From contig SCFE01000013.1 of NCBI GenBank assembly GCA_004352715.1, positions 1,428,851 through 1,492,850 of the forward strand: 64,000 bases of DNA. Direction: 5' to 3'. Numbering within the stretch: the stretch's first letter is position 1; every line of letters starts with the position of its first letter. The position numbers and the translations under genes were made by a program. The notes beneath the pieces are model-generated. The model searched no databases. It was not told the DNA's origin and saw nothing but the letters and a program-made list of their open reading frames with translations. Shown here piece after piece: positions 35,073-49,051 of this stretch. This stretch comes from Hofstenia miamia (taxonomy: Eukaryota > Xenacoelomorpha > Acoela).

Positions 35073-38000
35073 ATATATATATATTTTACTAATTAAATCA
35101 CAGCTAAATAAAATTTTTCCTAAGACACTGTTGCAACAATATACCATTATACTTCGAATAATGTTGAAGTAATTTATTTTTTAGATACCTTACATATGCT
35201 GTCGTCGCAAACAATTATCATAACCATTTATATACAGTTCTGTTGGTTTTTCTGAGAAATATTTCTTCTTTTAAATATACACACACCAAGGATGAATCAA
35301 ACACCTATTTTCTTATGAAATCTGGGAGGGATAAATTGTATTTCTGTCATTATCTGGTTTTGATATAATAAACATCTTCATAATTTAGTTTTAAATATAA
35401 TTGTTTCAAAGACACTATTTTAGGAAATTTTATTAAACTGTCAAAATTAATGAATTTTTGGATCAATTAATCGTTCCATTTGCAAATGTATAAAAGATCC
35501 CAAATTGATATCAAATTGATTAAATATATTTAAGACTTCAGTCAAGAATTGCAATTTACTCTTTGGTAGATATCATTGAGTTAGTCAAAACCATAAACCT
35601 ACCCATGTAATGTTTTTATGCATAAAATCTTATATATCTTCAAAAATTGGTCCAAAAACAGTTTCACCAAAACTAAGTTCAAAGGTGGTAATTTTAAAAT
35701 CGTAAATGCTAATTTATTTATTTAATAAAAAAATTAAATTATTACTTCCAAATAATTATAGTGATCTAGAATCTAGTCGTAATTAACGCAGCTAGCTGTA
35801 TTATTACCAGTTAAAATAAAATTTCAAGGACTCAGTAAAGCAGACGATCATTTGAGAATGTCTTGAATTAGACTGAGTATTTACATCATTACGTCGACAG
35901 ATGGCTTTGCAATTTTAAAATCTTAACAAGATATTTATTTAAGCTTATGTATTGACAGTTTTCCAAATTAATGATGCAACCCACAAAGAGTGAAGTCTGA
36001 GACAATCAAAGTAAATTGTACTGTAATGTACAATTCTAATTGCTCTGAATGAAGTATAGTTGCTTTAACGATTATAATTTCAAATACTATGAAGTTCTTA
36101 TGAAAAATTGTATTTAGTCTTTTATATTATTTCTATCGGGTTAGTTTCAGTGACGCTTTGAAGTTGAATTTGAAATGTGCTGTGGTATGGCACATGTATG
36201 TCGCAAGTGTATTTCAATAATATTGAATATTTAAATAAGCCCAATGTTTAAATTACGACGGAACTTTCATAACAGTGGATGAACATCTGTTTTTATATTT
36301 TATATGTATTATTTATAAATTATATATATATATGTATATATATATATATTTGCGCATGTTAATATACACATATTATATATATATATATATATATAAATGC
36401 GTATGTTCATATGTACATATTATATATGTATATACAGTATATACATACATATAAAATGCTGTATAAGAAGGTTTTAAACTTTATACGCTCAATCATTGGT
36501 ATTGTTATTAACTCCAAACTAATACAGGAATTCACTTAACGCTCCAAAACTATTCCAAATTTGAGGAGAAAAATTTTGGATAATATTGTGTTGTGAAATA
36601 TAGTGGTGAAAAAGAAATAACAAGAAGTTTATATGATTAAAAAAATTATGCAAAATAGTTACGTTTACATAAGGGAATAAATGAATTGGATAGACAGTCT
36701 TCAATTACAGTTTTCAATCCAAAATATTTCAAAACTTATAGCGTAGTTCTAAATCAAAATATTTAAAAATATCCTGGGGAATAATGCTGCAATACTATCA
36801 TTTTCAGTAACATTTTTTGTACCTAAGTCAATGGTTGTCTAGGATTGTTGATAATAATGTAAAATCAAGAAGAATGCAAGCTACATGTCCTCATCATATT
36901 TACAATTTAGTTAAATAATAATAGGTTTGGTGAATCTATTAAGGAACAAAAAGTAACAGAATAAAGTTCCAGTTCTTATTAGAATACAAATAATTTCAAG
37001 GTCTCTACCTACTGTGTGCATTCTATATGTATTGAGCATACAAATCGCTTAAACCCCTACCTTGCAATAAGCACATTAATTTGATCACTTTATTTTGTGG
37101 TCCTAACATTAATGCAAATATCTTTTAACTGTGATCTAAGATTGTAAAATCAATGAGCAAAACATTGTATCAAACTTTAAAGTTCAGTGCACAGCTGTTT
37201 CCATAATACGTATGACGTTATTAATGATTTACACGTTGTAGGCTAACATAGTGAGTGAGAAAATTCCAAAATATTAATATAAATTTATCTTAATATAGAC
37301 TCATTAAATTTAGGGAATTACTATCAGAACAAATAACAATTACTACAAAGATATATTTTAAGTAGCAACTAATGCTTAGAGTTGAAATTCATTTTAGGAA
37401 ATCTTAGTTTTTACAATTTGTGTTGTTTTTAGCTTAATGCTCCTAAATCACAAAAAATAAGGATATCTAAAATATGACAACACAACAGTATAGAAAATTG
37501 TCTCTTCATTTATTTTCACCTAAAGTTCACAAGATGAATAAGGAACTTTTTGCGGTCCATTTACAGGAAGCAAAATAGTCGATGATAGGTTTTGCTGACA
37601 TGAAATTTAGACATCTATATAGGGTGTGAGAAAAATTAAAAAGTTTTTGTGCAAATAATATTTTCCATTAAGAAAAGTTAATATTTTCAAGCACAGTAAA
37701 AAGTTTCAGTCAAATGTTCTCCACAATTAGGTGAACACCTACCCAAGGATATCTCCATATCCCAGGTTTTCCGGGCTTGGGGAATATTGTTAGAAAATGT
37801 GGACAAGACGATCAGTACATTTTAAGTGAGATTGTGCTGTTTAGCGCTAAAATGAGCTTTGAAATTGAAATGATGAGACGTATAGTTCATCCTTGAAGAA
37901 TTCTTTAACCTGATCTCGTAAATATTTCTATTTTAAAACTACCACTGAATTTTCGGAAAATTGATCATATCATGAAAATTAAGGCCTTTCGCAAGCAAAA

Positions 38001-39219
38001 GCTAATTTTGTCACAATCTTGTATTCGAAGTTTTATCACTCTAAAACCAAAGAAAAAATATTTTTGATATCAAATGCTGTATTATTTGGTGCATTGTAAT
38101 TGTTCAATTATTATTATTTTTACTTCTAGATAGTCTTTGTGCTTTATAATTTGCCAGAACTGTGTTAGATTTTAAGCCCGGCAGTACATATTAATCTTTT
38201 TATTATCGTAAATATGTTGGATTTTCATTAGCAACATATAAATGATTCATTAACGTTATGCAAAATTGTTATTAATAAGAACGTCCATGCGTCAGATGTA
38301 AATTATTAATGCAGAATTCTTCTCTGACTTAAGAAAAGACGTTTTGGCGCAGCTCTTCAATTTATTGAATGGTGGTCTGAAGTATCAATAACAGATAGAA
38401 TAAAGTATATTTCACTTATTCAAATTAAACAATGTGTCAGTTTCGAAATTTCTAATTGCGTTATTGTTCTATATTTTACACACTAGTTCATCTGATTCTG
38501 TCAGAAAATGCATATTAGAATAGTAAACAGTAAACTCATTCAAAACAGGGCAACGAATAAAACTATTGGATGTACTCGAGGAGATGCTCAGGGGGTTGAT
38601 GACCCACTCCTCATTGTTAAAGTTATATTACAGTCTGGGTGTGTTCGTTTATATTTGCTGAGAAATACCTGCATAATATAAAAATACCGTTCTCCAATTT
38701 ATAGCCTCTTGTTAATTATTTAGGAGTACAGCTTGTGAAGGAAGAGATTGTCACCCATTTTGTTGCAGTCTTCCACAATAAACAGGCACGTCGTGGCATA
38801 AATACACAAACAAATCTGCATTTAAATTAAACAATAGGAATAAGACTGATCTTAAATTAGGTTTAGTGGTATTATTTCATATAAAAAGCTAATATATATT
38901 TTGTCAAAAGCCATTTTTAAGAGTTACTAAAATAACCAGATATGCTTAGCCGGCTGGATTTTGGATGAAAATAATTTTGCAAGCTTTACTCATGATCATG
39001 CAGAGAAATGATTTCATAAAAGCTTAATTTGATGAGGAAAAGAATTAAATCAGGTCCTCAAAGAGGATATACAAAAGCAAATCTGAAAATAATTCTCAAA
39101 ACAGAAACAAAATTGACAAATTATTCAGTAACTTAGTGTGAATGTCTCTTTCCCGGAAACTAAAATATAATTAAAAAAATACATTTAACCAATATATTTA
39201 AAAATATTGAAACACATAC
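35073..39219. other. Intronic stretch without recognisable gene
   Basis: AT-rich. It contains the second copy of the 92-bp repeat (36226-36317) followed by a cluster of TA-rich tracts to about 36450. No exon or transposon was recognised. Confidence 0.55.
36226..36317 (+). repeat. 92-bp direct repeat, copy 2
   Basis: Identical by eye to 20149-20240. Here it continues leftward into unique sequence. Confidence 0.8.
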
Positions 39220-39459
39220 TGTAAAAATGAGAGAAGAAAATTCAGATTCGAGTAGGGCTGGGTCTCCATACGTGTGGTAATACGCCCAAAAATTTTCTAT
39301 TGTGAAGATAGAGCTCTTTTTGAAAAAACGTAGATCAGCGGCTAAGCTCTCATTGGCGGTATCGTTGGATAAACCGTGAATGTCGATTTCCTTGCGCACA
39401 TGAGCCCAGGAACCGATTTCCATCTGACAACTTTGACTGTCGAAAGGGAAATATGTCAC
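39220..39459 (-). CDS. Nicotinic-type Cys-loop receptor subunit, middle exon
   Basis: On the - strand, acceptor CATTTTAG precedes 'VTYFPFDSQSCQMEIGSW' and the exon ends at a GTATGTG donor. It is 240 bp and phase 0 on both sides. The exon carries the FPFD core and the second Cys of the Cys-loop, then loop B 'GSWAHVRKEI', 'FTIENFWAYYHTY' and 'EFSSLIFT'. It joins directly to 'VTFRRRAAYF' of the next exon (25902), giving the expected entry into TM1. There is no vicinal Cys-Cys pair in loop C, so the subunit is not of alpha type. In loop B the usual Tyr after SerTrp is replaced (SWAH). The first Cys of the loop must come from an upstream exon, and the one at 62262-62460 fits exactly. Confidence 0.9.
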
Positions 39460-39829
39460 CTAAAATGAAAAATTTAACAATATAAAGTTCTTGCAAGTTA
39501 TCATGCTTGCCAACAACCAGATAATACTGTGTCAGCCTATATTGTATTTATATATTGGAGCCCTGTGCTTTGCCAAATTTCCAATCAAATCCAAGCAGCT
39601 TTGTCTTTCTGCGAGTAATGCACAGCAATTGATTTTCTAGAAACAAAATTTTCAGGATTTCTGAATATATTTTTGCTAGCGTGCTGTTTTGCATTTTAAT
39701 AATGCATACTACTTGAAGAACTCAAATTTTTTAGATCTATAGTGTTATAAAAATACTCTGGCAGTTAAATGGCTGTGGTTCATGTACAGCTTTCATAATC
39801 GATTGATTGCAGCAATCAAAGAATTAGAA
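39460..39829. other. Intronic AT-rich stretch
   Basis: Nothing recognisable upstream of the middle receptor exon apart from its acceptor at 39460-39461. Confidence 0.5.
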
Positions 39830-39962
39830 CAGAGGTGGGCAAACTTTTCGGAACGTTGGCCTGCTTGCTCATTTATAGAAACCAAGTGAAAATATTTTTA
39901 AGCGCACCAATGATTAAAAGCAAATAGAATAGAAGCTCTCGGTGGGCCGAGATTGAACTATT
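39830..39962. mobile_element. Possible hAT-type remnant
   Basis: It begins CAGAGGTGGGCAAACTTTTC, typical of hAT termini. AATTAGAA lies directly before it (39822-39829) and again at 39963-39970, as an 8-bp target-site duplication would. The right end does not mirror the left, so the element is truncated or the match is chance. Confidence 0.4.
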
Positions 39963-39970
39963 AATTAGAA

Positions 39971-41433
39971 CATTGCATGATTCGAATCTTGAGTATTTGA
40001 ATTCAATCAACTCAATTTAAAAACCCATATATATATATATATATATGTAAAGTAAGCTTTTTTGAAATCTCGGCTCATTTTTATCTCATTTTTGCAACAC
40101 CTCACATTAGACTCGGCCCTACCCTGCTGTGCCTTACCGCCATGTCCATCTCTTCTTTGATCTGCCTCAATACTTTTGCAATTTTCTATAAGTGATATTT
40201 TCATGAATGTTTTATCAAGAGTGCAACCACTGTACGTCTAAAGATTGAAACTTTGCTAGAGTTACGAAATAATTGTGAACTAAAAGGAAATTTTATCCAC
40301 CTTAATGATGAGATGCACTGCTCACAAATATTTTGAACAGAAAACAATATACTGAAAATGCATTGAATGCTCTCCATTTCAATATAAATTGCAAGACGCA
40401 TATTTAATAGATATATCCCCAAAGCACTGGATTTTTCCAGCTACACAATACCTGAGGCAATTAATTCTTTGATATATGCATATTTAATAATTTCATTTTA
40501 CGGCTAATTTTCCACATTTATGAACTCTTCAATGCCTTTCTGCAATCTATTAGAACGAAATCCGATCCAAACTTTGTTTTCAATTATATTATTAATACTG
40601 AAGCTTAATTAAGGATTTTTACTAGGACATAGATATTTCAATATATGCTACAATCTTCAAGCCATTTACATGAAATTTGACAAAATTTCAACTTAGTTTA
40701 TAAATTGACTGAAGGATTCGATCTATTTATTGATAAATGTTTTTCCTATTCATTAAAGCTTTTGATTTTATAATCGTACAGCAAAGTATTTTCTTATAAC
40801 CACTACTATTCCTAATATTATACTCTAGGCAAGAGTGTAGTAATTATTTTTATAAAACTACAATATTTACTTGTGAATATATTATCATCTGTAAGTAATT
40901 TAATTTTAAAGGTTACATAAGTCAGAAAAAATCAAGAATTAAATGAGCTGCGGATCTTCTGTATTGAAGTTATTTTTTGAATAAAATTAGTTCACTTAGA
41001 GTTTTTTCGCATATCAAAAAATTTTTTAGAATCATTTATTTTCAAAATCTACTCAATTTTGACTTTCTGTGATGATTTGGTTAACATATATTTCGACAAA
41101 AGTCGTGTTTGAAATTTCTTGAAGAAGACCAACAATTTCAGAAAATCTTACAACCTAAGAGTTATTATTTTCTTATTCTCATTATGAATCTCACGGGAAG
41201 AAAATTTTCTAAATATTTTGCCTCTACGCAATCAAGTGATGAAAAAAAGGGCGTTCAAGTGAACACCATCAAGCAATTACTGGAATTGCTCAACGTCCGG
41301 ATCTAACATTTACGGAGGAGCTTGATAACGGTCTATGGTGAAATTTCCTATATTTTCGCTTTGCCACTTAAAATTTCTTGAACAAATATGCTTAAATCAT
41401 CCTTGTGTCTAAAGTATGTATTCCTTAAATGAA

Positions 41434-41469
<36 letters not shown>
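39971..41469. other. Stretch without recognisable gene
   Basis: (TA)n at about 40027-40046 and 41438-41467. A somewhat GC-richer patch at about 40080-40170 is unassigned. The open frame at 41109-41306 lacks family features. Confidence 0.5.
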
Positions 41470-41470
41470 N

Positions 41471-42409
41471 AATTTCGACACTTGAATCAGGTTAAAATTT
41501 AAAATCAAAGCTTTGTTTCGAAATAGGTGTACTGGGACAGTGGCGTCTCTATACAATGTTGCAAAATTTCCAATTGAATAAATGCATTGAAAATATCTGG
41601 TTTTGTAGACAAATTGATTTTAATTTGTGAATGAAACGTCCATTTTTGGGATAAATTAAATTTAACGGTTTCAAAAGCAACAAATTTTTTATCAGAGATG
41701 TAGTTGAAATTTTCCTCCCTAAAGACTCTCCAGGAACAATGTATGCATTACGTTAAAATTCTAAGGGCAATATTACTATTGCATCTAAAAATAGACTTCT
41801 CTCAGTTGAAACAAATTCCACTAGCATGCTGAACTCAAAGCACACGCCTCTATATCACTAACCTAAGTTTAAGTTATTTTACAATGGGAAAAGTAGTTAG
41901 ATTACATAAAACCCAATGTCTTGTAAACGTCACTAGATATATAATAATACATTTTAATTAATTGGTAATTTGATCTCCTTACACTGTAAAATAGAGTTTT
42001 CTAATGGTAGATTTATCTAACAAAACTAACTGCATATCTTAGTTAAAGTTATTTTTTTAAATCCTTAGAAAGTATTCCAAACCTTATAAAAGTGTGACAG
42101 AAAACAATAAAATACATTATAAAATTCAACAGAACTAATTAACAAATGGATTTTAACACATTTGTATTATTTCGTTGTAAATTGACATTGTACAGATGAT
42201 GTTTTCTAATTATTTGGGGAAGAGTATGCATGGGAAATATGTAATCCGAATACAATTGAAAATCAATATAATGTGGAGCTCTGTGGTATTAGAGAATTTA
42301 TGTTATCAGATAGTCATATTTTAAGCTTTTTCATGATATTTTTGTGAAGCTTATATTATAAAATGCTTTGTTCACTTTGTATTGTAATATTAATGAAAGG
42401 AAAAAATGT
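41471..42409. repeat. 939-bp duplication, copy 1 (likely artefact)
   Basis: Matches 42930-43868 (offset 1459) with one difference noticed near 42325. This copy is bounded by an N at 41470 and Ns at 42410-42413, so it is an isolated contig dropped beside (TA)n tracts. Confidence 0.85.
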
Positions 42410-42413
42410 NNNN

Positions 42414-42446
<33 letters not shown>

Positions 42447-42929
42447 AAATACATAGAAAAGTAACATAAAAGAAGTCACTTCCAATGAATAGCTAACTAA
42501 GGTACACCATCGGTTGAATTTCGTTTGAGGAAGCCATTACAGCTTTTGAAAAATTCCTAATGAAATTGATGAAATATTTATTTACCCTACGATATGTTAT
42601 GAAATCATTACCAATATTTTCATTGCAATCAATCATAATTTCAATTAAGAGGATTACGTATTGCAAGAAAAGAAAAATGTACCTATTTGTTTATGATTAA
42701 TTTCTAAAGATTAGCCACAAGTTAAATTCTCCATATAAAATTTCATGAATTTCATGAAAAGGATTTTAATTTAGATAATATATGTTACATATCAAAATAT
42801 CAAATAAATTAGCCTTTATCTAATTACTTGAAGATGAAGGCATTTGTTTGTTCAAAAATTCAATAAATTTTCCAAAGCAAATATAAATGTGATATTTTTC
42901 AAAGCTAAATTTCAAACAAAAAAATCATT

Positions 42930-43868
42930 AATTTCGACACTTGAATCAGGTTAAAATTTAAAATCAAAGCTTTGTTTCGAAATAGGTGTACTGGGACAGT
43001 GGCGTCTCTATACAATGTTGCAAAATTTCCAATTGAATAAATGCATTGAAAATATCTGGTTTTGTAGACAAATTGATTTTAATTTGTGAATGAAACGTCC
43101 ATTTTTGGGATAAATTAAATTTAACGGTTTCAAAAGCAACAAATTTTTTATCAGAGATGTAGTTGAAATTTTCCTCCCTAAAGACTCTCCAGGAACAATG
43201 TATGCATTACGTTAAAATTCTAAGGGCAATATTACTATTGCATCTAAAAATAGACTTCTCTCAGTTGAAACAAATTCCACTAGCATGCTGAACTCAAAGC
43301 ACACGCCTCTATATCACTAACCTAAGTTTAAGTTATTTTACAATGGGAAAAGTAGTTAGATTACATAAAACCCAATGTCTTGTAAACGTCACTAGATATA
43401 TAATAATACATTTTAATTAATTGGTAATTTGATCTCCTTACACTGTAAAATAGAGTTTTCTAATGGTAGATTTATCTAACAAAACTAACTGCATATCTTA
43501 GTTAAAGTTATTTTTTTAAATCCTTAGAAAGTATTCCAAACCTTATAAAAGTGTGACAGAAAACAATAAAATACATTATAAAATTCAACAGAACTAATTA
43601 ACAAATGGATTTTAACACATTTGTATTATTTCGTTGTAAATTGACATTGTACAGATGATGTTTTCTAATTATTTGGGGAAGAGTATGCATGGGAAATATG
43701 TAATCCGAATACAATTGAAAATCAATATAATGTGGAGCTCTGTGGTATTAGAGAATTTATGTTATCAGATAGTCATATTTTAAGCTTTTGCATGATATTT
43801 TTGTGAAGCTTATATTATAAAATGCTTTGTTCACTTTGTATTGTAATATTAATGAAAGGAAAAAATGT
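42930..43868. repeat. 939-bp duplication, copy 2
   Basis: The embedded copy of 41471-42409, continuous with flanking sequence on both sides. No coding content seen. Confidence 0.85.
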
Positions 43869-45622
43869 GTTTTGTTGTGATTTAGAAACATAGTCCATAA
43901 GAGACGAAAAACAAAAGTCTCATAATTTAGAAGACATGAAATCTATTTCGAACTAAAGAAAATAGAAACTAAAAAATTAACGAAAAATTTCTCTCATTCA
44001 AATCAATATTAAAAGGAGATCATTTTAAATGACAGAAATAATTAATATTTGCATTGAATGTATAAACTCAAAAACACCATGTTAGTGAACCTGAATAAAA
44101 AAGTGCAAGAGCATAAAAATACTTTTGCATGCACAAGTGCAAGCCAATTCAACTTAAAAAGCACTTAAATTTATTTGCCATTTAATTATTTAAATGAGTT
44201 GCCAACAAACTAAATTTTTGACATAAATTTGGCGTCATTGAACTTTCCATATAACAACAATCATGCAGACACTTCAAATTCAAATCTACATATTTTTATG
44301 ACATTTGATTCTGTGTCTCTTAGCCGTTAACTTATGTAAAAATATATTTAAATTTCAGGTTTTTGGGTGACTGATTCACCCCAGTTACAATTAGTTAATT
44401 TCTTGGGTTAAAATGAAATTTTGGAAGTATAGTTTTTTTCATTATTTTGCTGTATTTTTCTGCATCATGCTCTCGAGTTACAATGTCATCCCAAATATTA
44501 ATTAATGGTTAATACAAAAAAGTGTTTATTAAATTCATCCAAAGTAAACATTTAGGATTAAAGCTACACATATTTTATATTCGATTACATTGTAAGCACT
44601 AAAAATAAACTTTTTGAAAAATTTGGTGAAAATGACAAATTAACCAATAATTTTCCAATTCCAACGTGTACAAAATATAAGCACAGGTCCATTTTAGTGT
44701 TACTAGAATGAAAGTAGTATAGTTTGTAGTCTTAAAAATATGTTTATATTCGTAAATATGTTCTTCACATATTACAAACTGCAAATAATATTATTACTAG
44801 GCTTAAATTTTAAAGACCAAGTGTGGTAGAAAGATTGCATACTGGAAATTAAACGCATAAATGGTAAATAAAAACTAATGATAATTTAGAAACTGCAGTC
44901 TTATATTTTGATCTAATGTAAAAGCTTTTTAATTTTTATAAATAAATTGAAAATAATATTTGTGGTTGCTTGTATGTCTATTATTCTTGTATTTGAATTT
45001 GTTGTCATGCTCAGAATATATTTGAATAAACCTGTTTCACATTATTAAATTTTATTGAGAATATTTATGCCACGTAATTGGAGGTCTAATTAATTAATTA
45101 GCAGTCGTCTGCACAATTTTGTAGATTGTATTGAAGTGTACATGAATATCTGGTTTTAATTTTCTGTTCAAAATTGAATTTTGTCTAAATTTTGAATCTC
45201 TGGCGTTAATGTAAAAGTGATTAAGTCTTTGAAAAGTTAATCACCATAAAATAGTAAAATTCCAATTGAAGTTGTGCATTATTAAATTAGAATATAATTT
45301 AACTAAAGATAAGCTTTCTTCTGATGAAAGCAAAAAGCAGAAGAATTATATTTAGAAAATGAATTAATTCTCCCATTTTGGGAGTTGATCATCTTATTAG
45401 AGAAAAATTAATAAAACATAATAATGGGGAAGCAGCTTTTCTCTCAAGGACAGCATTTGAAATTGAAATACTGTCCAACAACCGAAAGGAAAGAAATAAT
45501 TACGAAATAAATTACGTGAATAATCGAGATTATTAAATTTTATTCTTTAAGAACTCCAAGAATTTTATTAAAAAATTTCAAACAAATTTTGCAATTATTC
45601 TAATTGTAAGTTTTAAGCAAGA

Positions 45623-45660
<38 letters not shown>

Positions 45661-45862
45661 GTATATATATATTGCATTACAAAATTGCGCAAATAATATT
45701 TAGCGCTAGTCACCAATGGGTATGAAGATAGTAGTTTTTTTAGCAAGCCTATGTTTTTTATGTCTAGATATTTTAAGCAATGTATGCATAAAAATTTTTG
45801 AATAAATCTGAGTGAAGTTTTTCTCTGTATATTACGTTTATAATTGGTGCTGACACCAAATT

Positions 45863-45897
<35 letters not shown>

Positions 45898-46308
45898 TAT
45901 ATATATAAATTCTTTTAATATGTACAAAATCAAATTTTTACTCTCAATATCGCTATACCTTAATACAGTAATCCACTCGCTGTTTAATGCTTATGAAAAT
46001 GAGTGTACTTATTTAAGAAATATTTAAATTCGATTGAGAAGCTTACCATTTTATATAACGTGAAGCAATACGAGTAGCAAATGTTTCCTCTAGTATATGC
46101 AGACGTACATTAAAATCAGTTAAAATCTTAGAAAAAATTTTTCATTAAAATGCATCCATAATTTTTTCAAAAAACCCGCTAGCAGATAGACATACTAAAA
46201 AAAGTGTATTTTCAAAAGTATATTAAGTAATTTACATGTTTAGCAACAAGGAGCACATTAATCATAAATGACAAGAAAATGATTTTAGTAGATATACATG
46301 ACACAAAC
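43869..46308. other. Stretch without recognisable gene
   Basis: AT-rich, with (TA)n at about 45625-45670 and 45868-45908. No exon or transposon recognised. Confidence 0.5.
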
Positions 46309-47365
46309 TTTAACAAAATAGGGGTAGAAAAAAGTTTATGGACATTTAGATAAAAGGGCTATTAATCTTGCATAACTACAAAGATGTAAACAATTTCTGG
46401 TTGCAATAATATTGATTGAAGGTATTATCGTGTCTGAGCTGCTTTAAATGACAGCATTTAACGAGCAGTGAGGATAAGACACCACAAAATGCCAAAGCTG
46501 AAAGAAACAAATAAAAGATGGCAAAATTTCATTATACAAAGAAAAAAAAGCTAGAGTGATAGCTCACACATTGAAAGTGCCAGTAAGTACTGTTGGCTTC
46601 ATTGTTAAGAAATGGAAGATCAGCGAAAAGACTGAAAAGGAACTTCACAGAAAACATCGGAAGTCCAAATCTCCTCGCAAAGTCTCGTTATTAAAAAATT
46701 GTTGATGATGACTTTCTTCAAGACAATATTATGTTCAGATAAACGTTAAAATCGAACTTTTTGGACATTATGATGCAAGATATGTTTGGAAAAAAGATGG
46801 CATGGCCTACTCCCAGAAAGGAATCATCCTCAATGTGAAGATTGGAACGGGAAGCATCATGGTATTGGAGTGTTTCTCTTTCATTGGAACAGAACAAATG
46901 GAAATCATTAATGAGACAATGCATACAGAAAAATATTGCCAGATTTTGGTAAGATTATCTAATACAATCTGTTGAAAAACTTCATCTGAATTCGAAATGA
47001 ATTTTCAAACAAGACAATCATTCAAAGCACACAGCCAAATTAACAAAGCAGTGATCACAAATAATAATACAAATTTTAATGATATGGCCTAGTCAGTCAT
47101 CAGATTTGAATCCCATTGAAAATTTATTTGGAAGATTGAAGAAACAGATTGATTCAAGAAAACCAAAAAATATCAATGTATTGTAAGTCATTGCAAAAGA
47201 AGAATCGCAGAAATCCCACTACATTTTGCCAGGATTTAGTCAAGAACTACAGGAAGCAATTGAAAGATATCATTTTGAGTAAAGAAGCGGGTATGAAGTA
47301 TTAATAAAAGAATAAAAGAACTTTCTCTACTTTCCAAATGTTTTTTCCACCCATGTTTTGTTAAA
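46309..47365 (+). mobile_element. Decayed Tc1-like transposon A
   Basis: The left end TTTAACAAAATAGGGGTAGA and the reverse-complemented right end TTTAACAAAACATGGGTGGA form terminal inverted repeats. In between, in several frames, lie transposase remnants: 'KARVIAHTLKVPVSTVGFIV' (helix-turn-helix), 'SIMVLECFSFIGTEQMEIIN', 'FKQDNHSKHTAKLTKQ' (second catalytic Asp) and '[20 protein letters not shown]' (third acidic residue in NPIEN). Stops and frameshifts make it inactive. The NPIENL motif places it with Tc1 rather than mariner proper. Confidence 0.8.
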
Positions 47366-47381
47366 TTGTATTGATAGTATA

Positions 47382-49051
47382 CAGCTAGGGACAAATTCAT
47401 AGAACACCTCTTCAATTATACTTTCCAGTCATCTATCACTTCAAAATTTCTTGAAATATCTTTAAAAATTTATTCTAAACGGTAGTCTCTCCTACACTGC
47501 ATTGCTTACACACTATGTGCATTAATTTTGAAAATAGAGTTGATTGTTATTACCTTTGCATATCGTACATGGACAAAAGTTTTAGGACAACCAATCATTT
47601 TCTGTCATTTAAGTGCTTTTAACCGGTCATTTTCAAGCTATGATTTGAGATTAAATTGGTTCTGACTCTCCTGACGCTGAGATCACGCGTGTGTACCCAA
47701 CGATTACCAAATATGAAAATTTACGATTACTTGCCCATATATGGTAATCACATAGTGCGCAATCATTACCAAATATGGAATTATTTCTTTGTATGCCAAT
47801 TTCACCATCAGAATGACCCCCAGTAAGCACCTGAGCGCAAATTAACGACGAATTATCGTAAACATGTGGAAGAATGGCGATTCCGTACGACAAATCACCG
47901 GCATCATTGGTCATTCAGCCTCCTCATTGTCCCGTACCATCATAATTTTCGCAATTCTAACTCTTTCAATTTTCGTTCAAGCTCTGGTCGACCAAGGGCA
48001 ACCACCAGGCGCATTGACAAACGAATCGTGACCGTTGTACAGAGCAATCGCCATATCACTGTTGCTGGAGTGCAGAGTACGTTATTACGTAATGGCAAGG
48101 GACTGGTACACACAAAGCTTATCAAACGCAGAATTCGAGAAGCTGGATTTCAGGCATAAAAATCACGTCATCTGTAGATGTTGAGCCGCGTCAACAAGAA
48201 AAAACGGCTGGAATTTTACCAGCTTTACATTTTAAGAAACCTCACTCTTTGGCAATCAGCATTGTGGTTCGACGAATCAAAAATCGAACTGCGTTACCAT
48301 CATGGTAATGTCTCCGTATAGCGCAGATCACAATACCAATCGACCTACCTTTGCACGATTACCACCACGAAAGGCAAAGAGTCGCAGCCTTATGGTTTGG
48401 GGCTGCATGTCAGCTTCTGGAACATTGTGATTTTGGAAGGCTTGTTAAACGGTCAGGGATATTTCGACATGATACATGAACGGGTTCCCACTGAAGGACA
48501 GCGGATCTGATGAAACTTTGTCTTCCACCACGACAATGCACCGATTCAAACCTGGTAGGTAAAGGAGTTCTTTGAGAAAGTTAAAATTCCTCTCCTATAC
48601 TGGCCACCACAAAGCCCGGACTTGAGTCCAATTGAGAATGCATGTGTTGAACTCAAAAGAGCGATTGCTGCTACGAAGCCTCAAAATGTCAATGAACTGT
48701 TTTCTGTGCTAAAAGAAGAGTTGCCGAGTTCTGCGCTTCAGTGTTGGAGTCAATGCCTCGACACTGTGGTCTGTTACTGTGGTCTGTTGTGGAAGCAGAG
48801 AGGAGGACATGTTGGATATTGATAAGTGTTGCAAAACGTTTGTCCATCCAATGAACTTGTAAAACAGTGTTTTCGTGATGTAATTTCTTCTGTTGTTGTT
48901 GTTTGTAATGAATATTTTGTTGCTAAAAATCAAGTTTTGATTACATTCTTACTTTTTCCAAAGTTTGGTTGTATTTACTTCTAAATTTAACCACATTAAA
49001 AGCAAAGTATTATGTTAACTAGAGGTGTTACAAAACTTTTTTCCCTATCTG
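47382..49051 (+). mobile_element. Decayed Tc1-like transposon B
   Basis: 1670 bp bounded by TA on both sides. The left terminus is CAGCTAGGGACAAATTCATA and the reverse-complemented right terminus is CAGATAGGGAAAAAAGTTTT, both leading into AACACCTC. The transposase is in pieces: 'SGRPRATTRRIDKRIVTVVQ' followed by 'LIKRRIREAGFQA' (the paired-like DNA-binding part), 'SALWFDESKIELRYH' (first Asp), 'FHHDNAPIQTW' (second Asp) and 'SPDLSPIENACVELKRAI' (catalytic Glu). Several stops and frameshifts separate them. It begins only 16 bp after transposon A ends. Confidence 0.88.

Noticed and set aside
40007-40204. 65-codon - strand frame in a GC-richer patch
   Set aside because: Runs into a TA microsatellite, no motifs; could be a repeat but no boundaries were seen.
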